Translations under genes and position numbers: made by a program | DNA from: Opitutus sp. GAS368 | GTDB lineage: Bacteria; Verrucomicrobiota; Verrucomicrobiia; Opitutales; Opitutaceae | Length of the DNA: 50,601 nt | Reading direction: 5' to 3' | Assembly: GCA_945903465.1 (NCBI GenBank) | Contig: CAMDOF010000038.1 | Span: 1-50,601 of the forward strand | The notes under the pieces: model-generated | Database searches by the model: none | What the model was told of the DNA's origin: nothing | The model's input: only the letters and a program-made list of their open reading frames with translations | Shown here: positions 22,731 through 31,000 of the stretch, in pieces | Layout: each line of letters opens with the position of its first letter | Position numbering within the stretch: the first letter of the stretch is position 1

Positions 22731-24005
22731 TCAGGCGTGCCAGGGCGCACGACGCGCCCGGCTGCACATACGGTTGGCATCGGCATCGTTCACAAACGTC
22801 TCGGTAACGGGATCGAAGTCCACCTTGCGACCGAGCCGCCAACCGATGGAGGCGACGTGGGAGATGATGTGACCACGCCGCGTGACGTCGGCATTGCACG
22901 CCGGCTTGCCGCGCGATTTCACACAATCGAGAAAATCGCGGACGTGCTTCGACGGATCGGTGCCGTACATCTCCTTCGGCGCGCCACCCGCCAGAAGTTT
23001 GGGAGAGGAGACCGCGATCTTGCCGGTATCCGCCGCCTCGACCCAGCCCTCGTCACCTTCGAAGCGCACCGGGCAGGTTCCCGGGACGACCCAGTTGCCT
23101 TCGCCTTTGAAGCCGGCGAGACGCATGACGAGTTTCACGCCGTTGGCGTATTTCCCGTAGATGGTCTGTCCGTCAGCTTCGTAGGAGATCGGCGTGGTAT
23201 GGTCTGCGCTTGCGCCCCATTGGCAAAGATCGACCGTGTGCGCACCCCATTCCGGCAACGCCGCGCCGCCATGAAAATCATAGTAACCGCGCCAACGACC
23301 GTTCACGTACTCTTGGTTGAAGGGCCGCCAGGGAGCCGGTCCGAGCCAGCGATCCCAATCCACTACCTCGCGGGCCGGCTCCGGCTCCGCGGGCAACCAT
23401 TTGAAACTCTCCTGCAGCGGCAGAATTCCAGCGTGAACCGTGTGAATTTTTCCGAGCTGGCCGCTGCGTGCCAGTTCCGCGGCGAATTGGAAATTGTCGA
23501 CGTTGCGGCGCTGCGTGCCCGATTGAAAAACCCGTCCGTAGCGGTTCGTCGTATCGGCCAATTCCTGACTCTCGCGCACCGTCATGCTGCACGGTTTCTC
23601 GCAATAGATGTCCTTGCCCGCCTTCGCGGCGAGCATGCTCAGCAACGCGTGCCACCGATCGCCTGTGGCGATTAAAACGGAATCAATATCGGGACGGGCG
23701 AGGACCTCATACATGTCACGCGTTTTCACGCAGTCCTGATTGTTGTATTGCCGGTTCGCCATCACGCGGACGACTTCGCGCCGCGCCTCCTGCACATCGG
23801 CGATCATGACAAACTGCACGTCGCTCTGACTGAGAAAGTGTTTGAGCACTTCCCGCCCGCGGGGGCCGATGCCAATGCCGCCAACCACGATGCGATTACT
23901 GGGCGCCACCTTGCCGTCCAAGCCCAACGCCGAGGACGGGATGATCGTGGGCATGCCCAACGCCACTGCGGACGTTTTCAAAAAATGCCGTCGTGTGAAT
24001 TTCAT
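22731..24005 (-). CDS. Gfo/Idh/MocA-family oxidoreductase, Tat-exported
   Basis: This 424-residue protein has a Tat signal (MKFTRRHFLKTSAVALGMPT). A nucleotide-binding fold follows, with NRIVVGGIGIGPRGREVLKH, and VLIATGDRWHALLSMLAAKA. The catalytic-loop motif is IYCEKPCSMTVRESQEL, and GRVFQSGTQRRNVDN follows. The C-terminal domain contains DWDRWLGPAPWRPFN and YYDFHGGAALPEWGAHTVDL, typical of the exported PVC subfamily. These proteins interconvert sugar hydroxyl and keto groups with bound NAD(H) and may work with DUF1080 3-keto-glycoside hydrolases such as that at 643. The protein looks full length, and the HEAT lipoprotein gene follows directly. Confidence 0.9.
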   Translation of the reverse strand: MKFTRRHFLKTSAVALGMPTIIPSSALGLDGKVAPSNRIVVGGIGIGPRGREVLKHFLSQSDVQFVMIADVQEARREVVRVMANRQYNNQDCVKTRDMYEVLARPDIDSVLIATGDRWHALLSMLAAKAGKDIYCEKPCSMTVRESQELADTTNRYGRVFQSGTQRRNVDNFQFAAELARSGQLGKIHTVHAGILPLQESFKWLPAEPEPAREVVDWDRWLGPAPWRPFNQEYVNGRWRGYYDFHGGAALPEWGAHTVDLCQWGASADHTTPISYEADGQTIYGKYANGVKLVMRLAGFKGEGNWVVPGTCPVRFEGDEGWVEAADTGKIAVSSPKLLAGGAPKEMYGTDPSKHVRDFLDCVKSRGKPACNADVTRRGHIISHVASIGWRLGRKVDFDPVTETFVNDADANRMCSRARRAPWHA

Positions 24006-24101
24006 AGAATGAGGAGGAGAAGAACCAATCCGTGAGGGGTGAAGGGGAAGGGAATCAGCAAAAGCAAAACCGGCTCGAAACTAGGCAAAGTGCAAACGGG
24101 G

Positions 24102-24130
24102 ATTAAGGAAAAGTGCAATTGATTCGTCAA
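24102..24130 (-). promoter_or_regulatory. Candidate promoter for the oxidoreductase/HEAT unit
   Basis: Read on the minus strand, TTGACG (24130-24125) is followed after 17 bases by CTTAAT (24107-24102). This is a fair match to a sigma-70 promoter, ending about 97 bases before the start at 24005. The remainder of 24006-24381 shows no gene on either strand. Confidence 0.35.
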
Positions 24131-24381
24131 AAACCGTGGCGCGACCCAGCCCCCAGCGCGGTCCTATGCGTCGCAACGGTCTGCGCATGGTTTGCCGAAG
24201 CCCACGCGAATCTTGAAGAAAGGGTGCAGGATCAGCTGGAACCGCCCCGCCGAGATCGTCGGCGAAAACAAGAAAGATAGTGGGTGCGGTCGCGAGCGGA
24301 GTCGCCCGATCAAGAGCTGAAAACGCCCGGTGCCAAGCGTGGGTCAACGCACGACGCGTCCGCCGAATTTCCGGTCTATGC

Positions 24382-26331
24382 TCAGAGTCCCGCCCGGAAA
24401 TTACCGACGGCCTCGCTCGTGCGAAGCGCTCGGCGGTAGATTCGCAACGAGCCTACCCCGGGAGCCCGCTTCATTTGCTCCGCACCGTTGGGTGCGCGCA
24501 GGTGCGGGCTGAAACGACCCCAGCCGAATTGCCGCTCTTCGCCTCCATCGCACAGCACACCATCAACCACAAATGTGATGATCTTCGGTCCGCCGTCGAC
24601 GGTGACCACCAGGTGCCGGAGCTGGCCGGGCAGCACGGTCTTGGCGTCGCTCGCCCACGACGATTCGGCGCCACCGTCGTTGAGCGTGATCCGAACCGCA
24701 CCGTCAGCAGTCGTCGTCAACACCAGCCCGCGACCGCGCGCGTCGCGACTGTCGAGCAACACTTGGCCGGCGGCGACAGACTCGAGTTTGAACCACAGAT
24801 CGAGACTGAAACCGGTCCGCAGATCCGCCGCGCCGTAGTCCGGCCGCTTCGCATCGCGGCCATTGAAGTCCGGCAGCTTCGGCATGATCGCAGTCGAGGC
24901 GGATGTACGCCCCGCCGGTAGATCAAGGATCACACCCTCCCGGGCGACCGTTCGGTTCTCCGACTGCTTGAACAAACCCTCCACCAACTGGGCCGGAACC
25001 TCGTGAATACGGCCGACGTTCTTCTGCGTCTCGGTGATGTAGAACTTGCCGCCCTGCTCGACGAGATCGGGGTAGCTCATACGGATGTAGGGGTCGTCGT
25101 CATACAGAAAAATCTCTGGCTGCGACCACTCGATGACCTTGCCGTTCGGCGTGTCACGCTCGGTGCCTGCCATGAGCCAGGCAGGGTTGCGGTCGTTGTA
25201 GGGATTGCCCGTCGCACCCGTCGCGTCGGCGGCCATCTTCCCGATGATGGCGCCGCCGTGGTTGTGAAACCAATAGAGGAACTTTCCATTGCCACATTTC
25301 CAGACAAAGTTCGCCGCGCGTGGATGTTTCACCCGCGGGCCACCGGGCGCATAGGTCATGTAGGCCGCCGAGGTCCATGTATGGCCGGCATCGCGGCTGT
25401 AAGCATTGGCCGGCCAGCCGTCGACCGTGCGATAGACGCAGTAGAGCGAGCCGTCGCTGAGCGAAACAATGCTCTGCTCCTCCGCGATGCGTCCGCCTCC
25501 CGTGGGCGTGCGCAGGCCGACATCGCCGTCGGGGAGCGTCTCGAAGATGATTTTTTCCGGATCGCGCTCGGTGAGGATGTTTTTGCTTTTGAGAAACGCG
25601 CCTTCGGATTGCGCAAAAAAACCCGGGCTCCCCATGGCGCCGACCTTGTGCAGAACGAGGATGGCGGCGTCACCCAGGATGAGCGGGCGGCCGACGTTCC
25701 AGAAAAAACGCAGCTTGCCGCCGTAGATGTTATTCCGGTCGGCGGCGAATTCACGCACCGGGACAACGTGGCGCTTCGTCGACCAAGTGCGGCCGTGGTC
25801 GTCGGAATACTTGAAAACATAATACCCGAGCGAGTCTACGCGCTTGGTGGCCCCCTTGGTCTCATATTTCACTTCCTTCACGCGGTCCGTGTTGTGGTTG
25901 TAGAACACATAAACGCGCCCGCCAGAAACCTTGAGCATGACCGCGTAGCTGGCCTCTGGTCCGTCTGCGGGCTCGATGGGCACCATTGTTTCCCACGAGC
26001 GCCCCAGGTCCGTGCTGCGCATCGACACGACGTGCTGCCCTGGCGAACCCTCATGGCCAGTGCCGGTCGTGATCACGCAGAGCCACGCTCCATCGTCGGT
26101 CGGCACGATGTAAGGCTGATCGGCGTAGCCCTTGCTCGGGATGCTCCAGCCATTCTTGATGTGCCGGGCATCGGGGATCGGGGCGGTTGCCATCGTCCCG
26201 GGCTGGCGACGACCCAGCGCGGACAAGTCGGCCGGGTCCGGATTGAGGGTGGGTCCTTGCGCCGCGCCGACCACGCTGACCAGCATTGAGGCGAGTAAGC
26301 CGGAGTGAAAAAACAGCCGGGAAATTTTCAT
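24382..26331 (-). CDS. Exported sialidase/BNR-repeat protein with C-terminal LamG-like domain
   Basis: This 649-residue protein starts with a signal peptide (MKISRLFFHSGLLASMLVSV, cleavage near residue 24). A six-bladed beta-propeller with sialidase-type Asp boxes follows: STDLGRSWETM, SDDHGRTWSTK and SRDAGHTWTS. WSIPSKGYADQPYIVPTDDG is also typical. The last 180 residues or so form a LamG/concanavalin-like sandwich (GFSLDLWFKLESVAAGQVLL, LRHLVVTVDGGPKIITFVVD). It is probably an extracellular glycoside hydrolase or glycan-binding protein; the exact sugar is unknown. The open frame runs on upstream into the transporter without a stop, but the internal ATG at 26331 with its own signal peptide is the real start. 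A broken paralogue lies at 48884-50430. Confidence 0.85.
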   Translation of the reverse strand: MKISRLFFHSGLLASMLVSVVGAAQGPTLNPDPADLSALGRRQPGTMATAPIPDARHIKNGWSIPSKGYADQPYIVPTDDGAWLCVITTGTGHEGSPGQHVVSMRSTDLGRSWETMVPIEPADGPEASYAVMLKVSGGRVYVFYNHNTDRVKEVKYETKGATKRVDSLGYYVFKYSDDHGRTWSTKRHVVPVREFAADRNNIYGGKLRFFWNVGRPLILGDAAILVLHKVGAMGSPGFFAQSEGAFLKSKNILTERDPEKIIFETLPDGDVGLRTPTGGGRIAEEQSIVSLSDGSLYCVYRTVDGWPANAYSRDAGHTWTSAAYMTYAPGGPRVKHPRAANFVWKCGNGKFLYWFHNHGGAIIGKMAADATGATGNPYNDRNPAWLMAGTERDTPNGKVIEWSQPEIFLYDDDPYIRMSYPDLVEQGGKFYITETQKNVGRIHEVPAQLVEGLFKQSENRTVAREGVILDLPAGRTSASTAIMPKLPDFNGRDAKRPDYGAADLRTGFSLDLWFKLESVAAGQVLLDSRDARGRGLVLTTTADGAVRITLNDGGAESSWASDAKTVLPGQLRHLVVTVDGGPKIITFVVDGVLCDGGEERQFGWGRFSPHLRAPNGAEQMKRAPGVGSLRIYRRALRTSEAVGNFRAGL

Positions 26332-26347
26332 GAGAAGGAAGAATTCG

Positions 26348-27673
26348 TTACACGATGCACTGGGGCCGAAAAACGAGTGCGGGTGCGGCGTGCCGGAAAG
26401 CTGCCGCCGGGGATTGATAAAGAGCCAGCACAAGGCCGCAGCGGCGTAGACGCTGCCGATCAATTGCAGCGGCAGCAGCCACTTTCCCGCAGCCCCGAAA
26501 CGTTCGAGCAACCAAGCGAGCACGATGGGCGAAAGCATCCCGCCGACCTGGCCCATCGTATTCATCGTCGCGCTCACCAAGCCGGAGTGCTCCGAACTGA
26601 TTTCGATGCACGCCGCCGATGATGCCGCCAACGCGAACATCGAGGCGCCACCCGCCACGGCAAGCAGCACGGCCGCTGCGTGCGGATGGTCGGTCGCGCG
26701 CGTCGCCGCAAACATTGCCGTCGCAGCGACGGCGTAAGCCGCGCCGCCGACGAGGGCACGGCCAAGAAGCAGACCCAACTTGCGCGCCAGCCAGTCGGTC
26801 ATGACACCACCGAGCAGATCGGCCGGCACGGCGAAAATCATCGGAAGCCCGGCATACACGGCGAGCGGCGCGGCCGAGAATCCGAGCGTTCCCAGAAATG
26901 TCGGGAGCCACGTGATCACGAAATAAAATCCGTAGCCATTGGCGAAAGCGACCACCGACAGCAGCCCCACCTCGGGACTCGGCACGAGCGGACCCCAGAG
27001 CTTTGGGGCCGGGCCGTGACCGCTGGGTGCGGCCCCGGTGCCACCGGCAATGGGAGAGCAAGCTCGGCGGCGTTGACGGCCGGGTGGTTGGCCGGGCGGT
27101 CGCGGAACTAGAGCAGCCAGCACCACGCCCAAAGAAAACCGAGGCTGCCGAAAATGAGAAACACTCCGCGCCAACCCACCAACGGCGAGAGGAGCAGCCC
27201 GAGCGGCGGCGTGAGTCCGGCGGCCAGATGGGCGCCCGCAAAAAAACACCCTGTACGCGACCGCGTTCGCTGGCTGGAATCCAGCGAGAAAAGACCCGCG
27301 TCGCGTTCGGCCACGCGCCTGCTTCACCGGCGCCGAAGAGGAAGCGCACGGCGAGCAGGCTCTTGTAGCCGGTGACGGCGGCCGTGAGCAGCGTGAAGGC
27401 CGACCCCCAAGCCACGATGCGCGCGAGGACTTTGCGCGCGCCGATCTTTTCACCCCACCACGCGGACGGAATTTCAAAGATCGCGTAAGCGAGCGTGAAC
27501 GCGCTGAAGACGTAGCTCATCTGCTTCATGTCGAGCCCGAGATCGCCACGGAAGTCGGGCGCGAGCACGCCGATGCACGCGCGGTCGAGATATGTGACGA
27601 CCGCGAGGGCGACACAAAATCCGACGACGCCGAAGCGGGCGCGGGTGGGTTTGGAGAGGGGTGGATGTGACAT
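26348..27673 (-). pseudogene. MFS transporter (ACS-like), broken by frameshifts and a stop
   Basis: The 5' part (from ATG 27673) encodes [20 protein letters not shown] and [20 protein letters not shown], then [20 protein letters not shown], typical of the anion:cation symporter (hexuronate/galactonate) branch. At the run of seven A at 27240-27246 the frame changes. The next segment ([20 protein letters not shown] ... WCWLL) ends in a TAG at 27108-27110 where family members have Trp. A further shift near 27055 leads to [20 protein letters not shown] and the last six or so membrane helices. All twelve helices can be recovered over three frames. The substrate would probably be a sugar acid. Confidence 0.75.
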
Positions 27674-27814
27674 GGTCGGAAGACCTATTCAGCGGTTAAA
27701 TCCAGGACGCGTAGACGGGACGGATGCTCGTCGCGTGCCGCAGGCCGACGCGACAGCGGAGGTGCTCGCCGAGCGCAGGCTTGCGGTGAAGTTGGGGAGC
27801 GCTAGTTTTGCGTG

Positions 27815-28042
27815 ATGAAAACGACGGTCTCGGAGCGCATTTCGATCGATCCCCGGATTTGTCACGGTAAGCCGGTGGTGACGGGCACCCGGGTGCCTGT
27901 CGGCAACGTCGTGGGCGCCCTTTCGGCTGGTCAGAGCACAGCTTCCGTGTTGGAGGATTATCCCACCCTGACCGAGGCCGATGTCCAAGCCTGCCTCGCG
28001 TTCGCGAGTCGGTTGGCGCAGTTCGAGATGAGCGTGGCCTGA
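27815..28042 (+). CDS. DUF433 antitoxin
   Basis: This 75-residue protein has the DUF433 winged-helix-like core: ERISIDPRICHGKPVVTGTR followed by VPVGNVVGALSAGQSTASVL and EDYPTLTEADVQACLAFASR. DUF433 proteins are antitoxins placed before DUF5615 PIN-like toxins, exactly as here with a nine-base gap. The ATG at 27815 is used; a GTG three bases earlier is possible. It lies on the opposite strand to the transporter remnant on its left and to the isomerase on its right. Confidence 0.88.
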   Translation: MKTTVSERISIDPRICHGKPVVTGTRVPVGNVVGALSAGQSTASVLEDYPTLTEADVQACLAFASRLAQFEMSVA

Positions 28043-28051
28043 GCCAAGGTC

Positions 28052-28402
28052 GTGCGCTTTTTCCTCGACGAAAATTTTCCGCGCGCGGCGGTAGATGAAC
28101 TGACCGCGATGGGTCACGAGTGCAGCCGGGCCTTGGAGCATTTTCCGGCGGGCACCTCGGACGACGATCTTTTCGCCAAGGCTCAGGAATTGTGCGCCGT
28201 TTTCGTCACGACAGACCGCGACTTTTTCCACACGGTTCCGTGGTTGCACGAACACCATGCGGGCGTGATCGCCATCACGTTGGCCCAGCCCAACCGCCCC
28301 GGCTTGCTGGCGCGGCTGAGAGACGCGGTCGGGAGGTTGCAAGGTCAGAAAAGTTTTCACCGCGTCTGGCTGTTGACGGACGACCGTTTGTTCGAGCGGT
28401 AG
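28052..28402 (+). CDS. DUF5615 PIN-like toxin
   Basis: This 116-residue protein starts MRFFLDENFPRAAVDELTAM, the hallmark of the DUF5615 (Mut7-C/VapC-like) group, with acidic active-site residues in FLDEN. DDDLFAKAQELCAVFVTTDR and DFFHTVPWLHEHHAGVIAIT supply the remaining acidic residues. It is a predicted ribonuclease inhibited by the DUF433 partner upstream. The GTG at 28052 is the only start before FLDEN. The protein ends at a normal length for the family, so the pair appears intact. Confidence 0.88.
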   Translation: MRFFLDENFPRAAVDELTAMGHECSRALEHFPAGTSDDDLFAKAQELCAVFVTTDRDFFHTVPWLHEHHAGVIAITLAQPNRPGLLARLRDAVGRLQGQKSFHRVWLLTDDRLFER

Positions 28403-28448
28403 CCAAGAACCACGGCCGTGGGGCGCCGAGCGGGAAAATTCATCGGAG

Positions 28449-29177
28449 TCAGCGGGCGACCGCCTCCACGCCGGGATATTCGTTGCACAGATAATGGATG
28501 CGCGGCGCGTCCTCCACGATGACCGGATAGCGGGTGAGGTCCGCAAAGAAAAAGTTGTCCGTGACATCGTCGCACACACTCGAAACCTCGCCGCTGACCG
28601 TGTAGCCGACGCCGTCGATCCGATAACCGGTGCCCTCTTCGCCCCAGAACTGGTGGATGGTCCGCGGCGGGATGCAGAGGCTCTCGCCCGGCGTCAGCCG
28701 CACCGTCTCGCCGCTGGCGATCGCGCGCCGGCAGCCGTCGACGACGACGGCAAGGGTTCCCTTGGCGGGCCGATCCTCGGCGTCGGTGCGGGTAAGTTGC
28801 ACGCAAATGTTTCCACCGCCGCGGTTGATGATGTCCTCGCGCTTCGTCCGGTGAAAGTGCGCCGGAGCGCGCTGGCCCTCAGGATCGAGGATCAGTTTTT
28901 CGGCGTAGCTCTTCGGGTAGCGAGGATCGTGAATATTGCCGTTGCGCAGCGTGAAGAGTGTGCGACCGATGTGGGAAAAATCATTGCTGCCAAAATCGGT
29001 CACGTCCCAGCCGAGCGCGCAGTCGCGGGCCTCTTGGTAGTCGGGCCCGGCCCGGTCCCAATCGGCCGTCGTCCATTGGGCGAAGGGCGGGAGCGCCACG
29101 TGGAAGTGGCGGAAGATGACTTTGGCGATCGCGATGCTCGCTTCGACGCGAGCGCGGTTGAGCGGTTGGGATGACAT
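28449..29177 (-). CDS. D-lyxose ketol-isomerase-like cupin
   Basis: This 242-residue cytoplasmic protein resembles D-lyxose (or D-mannose) isomerases of the cupin type, which interconvert D-lyxose and D-xylulose or mannose and fructose using one divalent metal. The metal-binding cupin motif is seen in APAHFHRTKREDIINRGGGN (His, His, Glu), with the last His in SLCIPPRTIHQFWGEEGTGY. It begins MSSQPLNRARVEASIAIAKV, the usual N-terminal helix. It is the last gene of a minus-strand run led by a TonB receptor and two sulfatases, with nine bases to the gene before it. A role in processing a released pentose or mannose is therefore likely. Confidence 0.8.
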   Translation of the reverse strand: MSSQPLNRARVEASIAIAKVIFRHFHVALPPFAQWTTADWDRAGPDYQEARDCALGWDVTDFGSNDFSHIGRTLFTLRNGNIHDPRYPKSYAEKLILDPEGQRAPAHFHRTKREDIINRGGGNICVQLTRTDAEDRPAKGTLAVVVDGCRRAIASGETVRLTPGESLCIPPRTIHQFWGEEGTGYRIDGVGYTVSGEVSSVCDDVTDNFFFADLTRYPVIVEDAPRIHYLCNEYPGVEAVAR

Positions 29178-29186
29178 GGTGGAAAA

Positions 29187-30974
29187 TCAGTCGAGGCGGC
29201 GGAGCCAGAGGCGGTTGAGGCGCAGCACTTCGCCGGCGGGCGCGGCGGCGACCTCGGCGCGCAACGTGGCGGGACCGGATGAAAGCGTCAGCACGCCGAC
29301 CACCGCGCGCTTGAACACATTCGGCGTGCCGGTGCGGGCGGGCGTGAACTCCACGCTCGTGGGCCCCACGCCGATCTTCAGCCGACCCCCGACGTTCGCG
29401 CCGGCGCACCCATAGTCGAGCGCGACCTCGTAGCGACCGCCACGCGCGACGGCGATTTTCCACTCGGCCGCCTCGCCCGGTTTGGACCAGCCCTCGATCG
29501 TGTCCCAATCGTAGGCCTCGAACACATACTTCGTCCCCTCGCCCTTCGTTTTAGCCCAGCTCGCCTGAAGCTCGACGGGGTTTTCGTCAGCGTGTCCAAC
29601 CGGAATCGGCACGGGCTCGAAGTTCGCACCGCGCGTGACCTCGCCATACCAACGGAGAAACTCAGCGCGCAGCAGCTTCACCTTGTCGGGATGGTCCGCG
29701 GCGAGGTTCTTCTTTTCCCCGGGATCGTTTTCCAGATCGAACAAACCCCAGCCGCTCTCGGCGCCCTTGGCCCGCGTGCCAGCGCCGGCGCCCACCAATT
29801 TGAAGCGCTGATCGCTGATTCCCCAGTTGGCATCCGGCGAGGGCAGCATCCGGTTCCAGGAGTGATAGACGTAGTCGTGATGCCGGTCCCCTGCGCCTGC
29901 CCGGAGCAGCGGCACGAGGCTACGCCCGTCGATCACTCGGTCGCCCGGGACTTTCGCGCCGGCGAGTTCGCACAACGTGGGCAACAGGTCCACGTGGGAG
30001 GCCTGGCCTTTCACGATCCCGCCGGCGGGAAATTTCCCCGGCCAGCGGACAAAGAGCGGCGAGCGCACGCCCCCCTCGTAAACCTGCGCTTTGAAGCCGC
30101 GCAACTCCCCTGTCCAGTGTTTGCTGACCCCGCCGTTGTCGCTCATGAAAAACACCACCGTGTCCTTGGCCAACCCGCCCGAATCGAGATGCGCGAGCAG
30201 GCGCCCGATGTTCCGATCGACCCGCTCGACCATCGCGTAGATCCGCGCCTGCGGCAGCGGCAGCCCCTTCTTGAGATATTTTTCGATCATCGCATCGCCC
30301 TCCGGCTGGTGCGCGTGCGAGGTGTCCATCTGAAACGGCGAATGCGGGGCGCTGTAGGCCAAGTAACAGAAGAACGGTGACGCCGGCGCGCGGCGTTTCG
30401 ATTCGTCGATAAAATCGATCGCCGCATCCGTGACGAGTTCAGTGACATACCCGCGGGACTCGACCGGCCGGCCGTTGTGCACAAACTGGTCGGCGTATTC
30501 GTAGCGCTCGATGTGCCCTTGATAGTGACCGAGAAATTCGTCGAAGCCGCGCTGCTGCGGCTGGTAGCCGTGGTAACGCCCGAGGTGCCACTTGCCGAAG
30601 AGCCCGGTGCGGTAGCCCGCCTTTTTCAGCAACTCCGCCACCGTCACTTCACTCAGCGCGAGCGAATCGCCGCCGAAGCGCGTGTTGTAGATGCCCGTGC
30701 GAAAGGCGTAGCGCCCCGTCATCATGCCCGCGCGCGTCGGCGAACACACCGGCGCCACGTAGTAACGCGAAAACCGCACGCCGCTCTGAGCGAGCGCATC
30801 CAGGTTCGGTGTTGCGATATACGGATTGCCCGTGCTGCCAAGATCCCAGTAGCCCTGGTCGTCGGTCATGATCACGACGAGGTTGGGTTGGGTCGCCGCC
30901 GCTGCGGCCTGACCGCCCAACAGGACAAGACAGGCGGCCCAGAGAAAGCGAAGGAGGCGAAAGTTAGGGTGCAT
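29187..30974 (-). CDS. Secreted sulfatase with C-terminal carbohydrate-binding-like domain
   Basis: This 595-residue sulfatase has a signal peptide (cleavage near residue 27). NLVVIMTDDQGYWDLGSTGN carries the metal ligands. The formylglycine motif C-S-P-T-R starts at Cys77, followed by GLFGKWHLGRYHGYQPQQRG and FFMSDNGGVSKHWTG. The normal sulfatase domain ends at about residue 440. The last 150 residues form a separate beta-rich module (KYVFEAYDWDTIEGWSKPGE, RYEVALDYGCAGANVGGRLK), similar to modules that bind carbohydrate. An arylsulfatase-A-like exo- or endo-sulfatase acting on a bound polysaccharide is likely. It is flanked by a second sulfatase (26 bases upstream) and the isomerase. Confidence 0.92.
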   Translation of the reverse strand: MHPNFRLLRFLWAACLVLLGGQAAAAATQPNLVVIMTDDQGYWDLGSTGNPYIATPNLDALAQSGVRFSRYYVAPVCSPTRAGMMTGRYAFRTGIYNTRFGGDSLALSEVTVAELLKKAGYRTGLFGKWHLGRYHGYQPQQRGFDEFLGHYQGHIERYEYADQFVHNGRPVESRGYVTELVTDAAIDFIDESKRRAPASPFFCYLAYSAPHSPFQMDTSHAHQPEGDAMIEKYLKKGLPLPQARIYAMVERVDRNIGRLLAHLDSGGLAKDTVVFFMSDNGGVSKHWTGELRGFKAQVYEGGVRSPLFVRWPGKFPAGGIVKGQASHVDLLPTLCELAGAKVPGDRVIDGRSLVPLLRAGAGDRHHDYVYHSWNRMLPSPDANWGISDQRFKLVGAGAGTRAKGAESGWGLFDLENDPGEKKNLAADHPDKVKLLRAEFLRWYGEVTRGANFEPVPIPVGHADENPVELQASWAKTKGEGTKYVFEAYDWDTIEGWSKPGEAAEWKIAVARGGRYEVALDYGCAGANVGGRLKIGVGPTSVEFTPARTGTPNVFKRAVVGVLTLSSGPATLRAEVAAAPAGEVLRLNRLWLRRLD

Positions 30975-31000
30975 GGAGAAAAGTTGCTACGCACGCGCTT

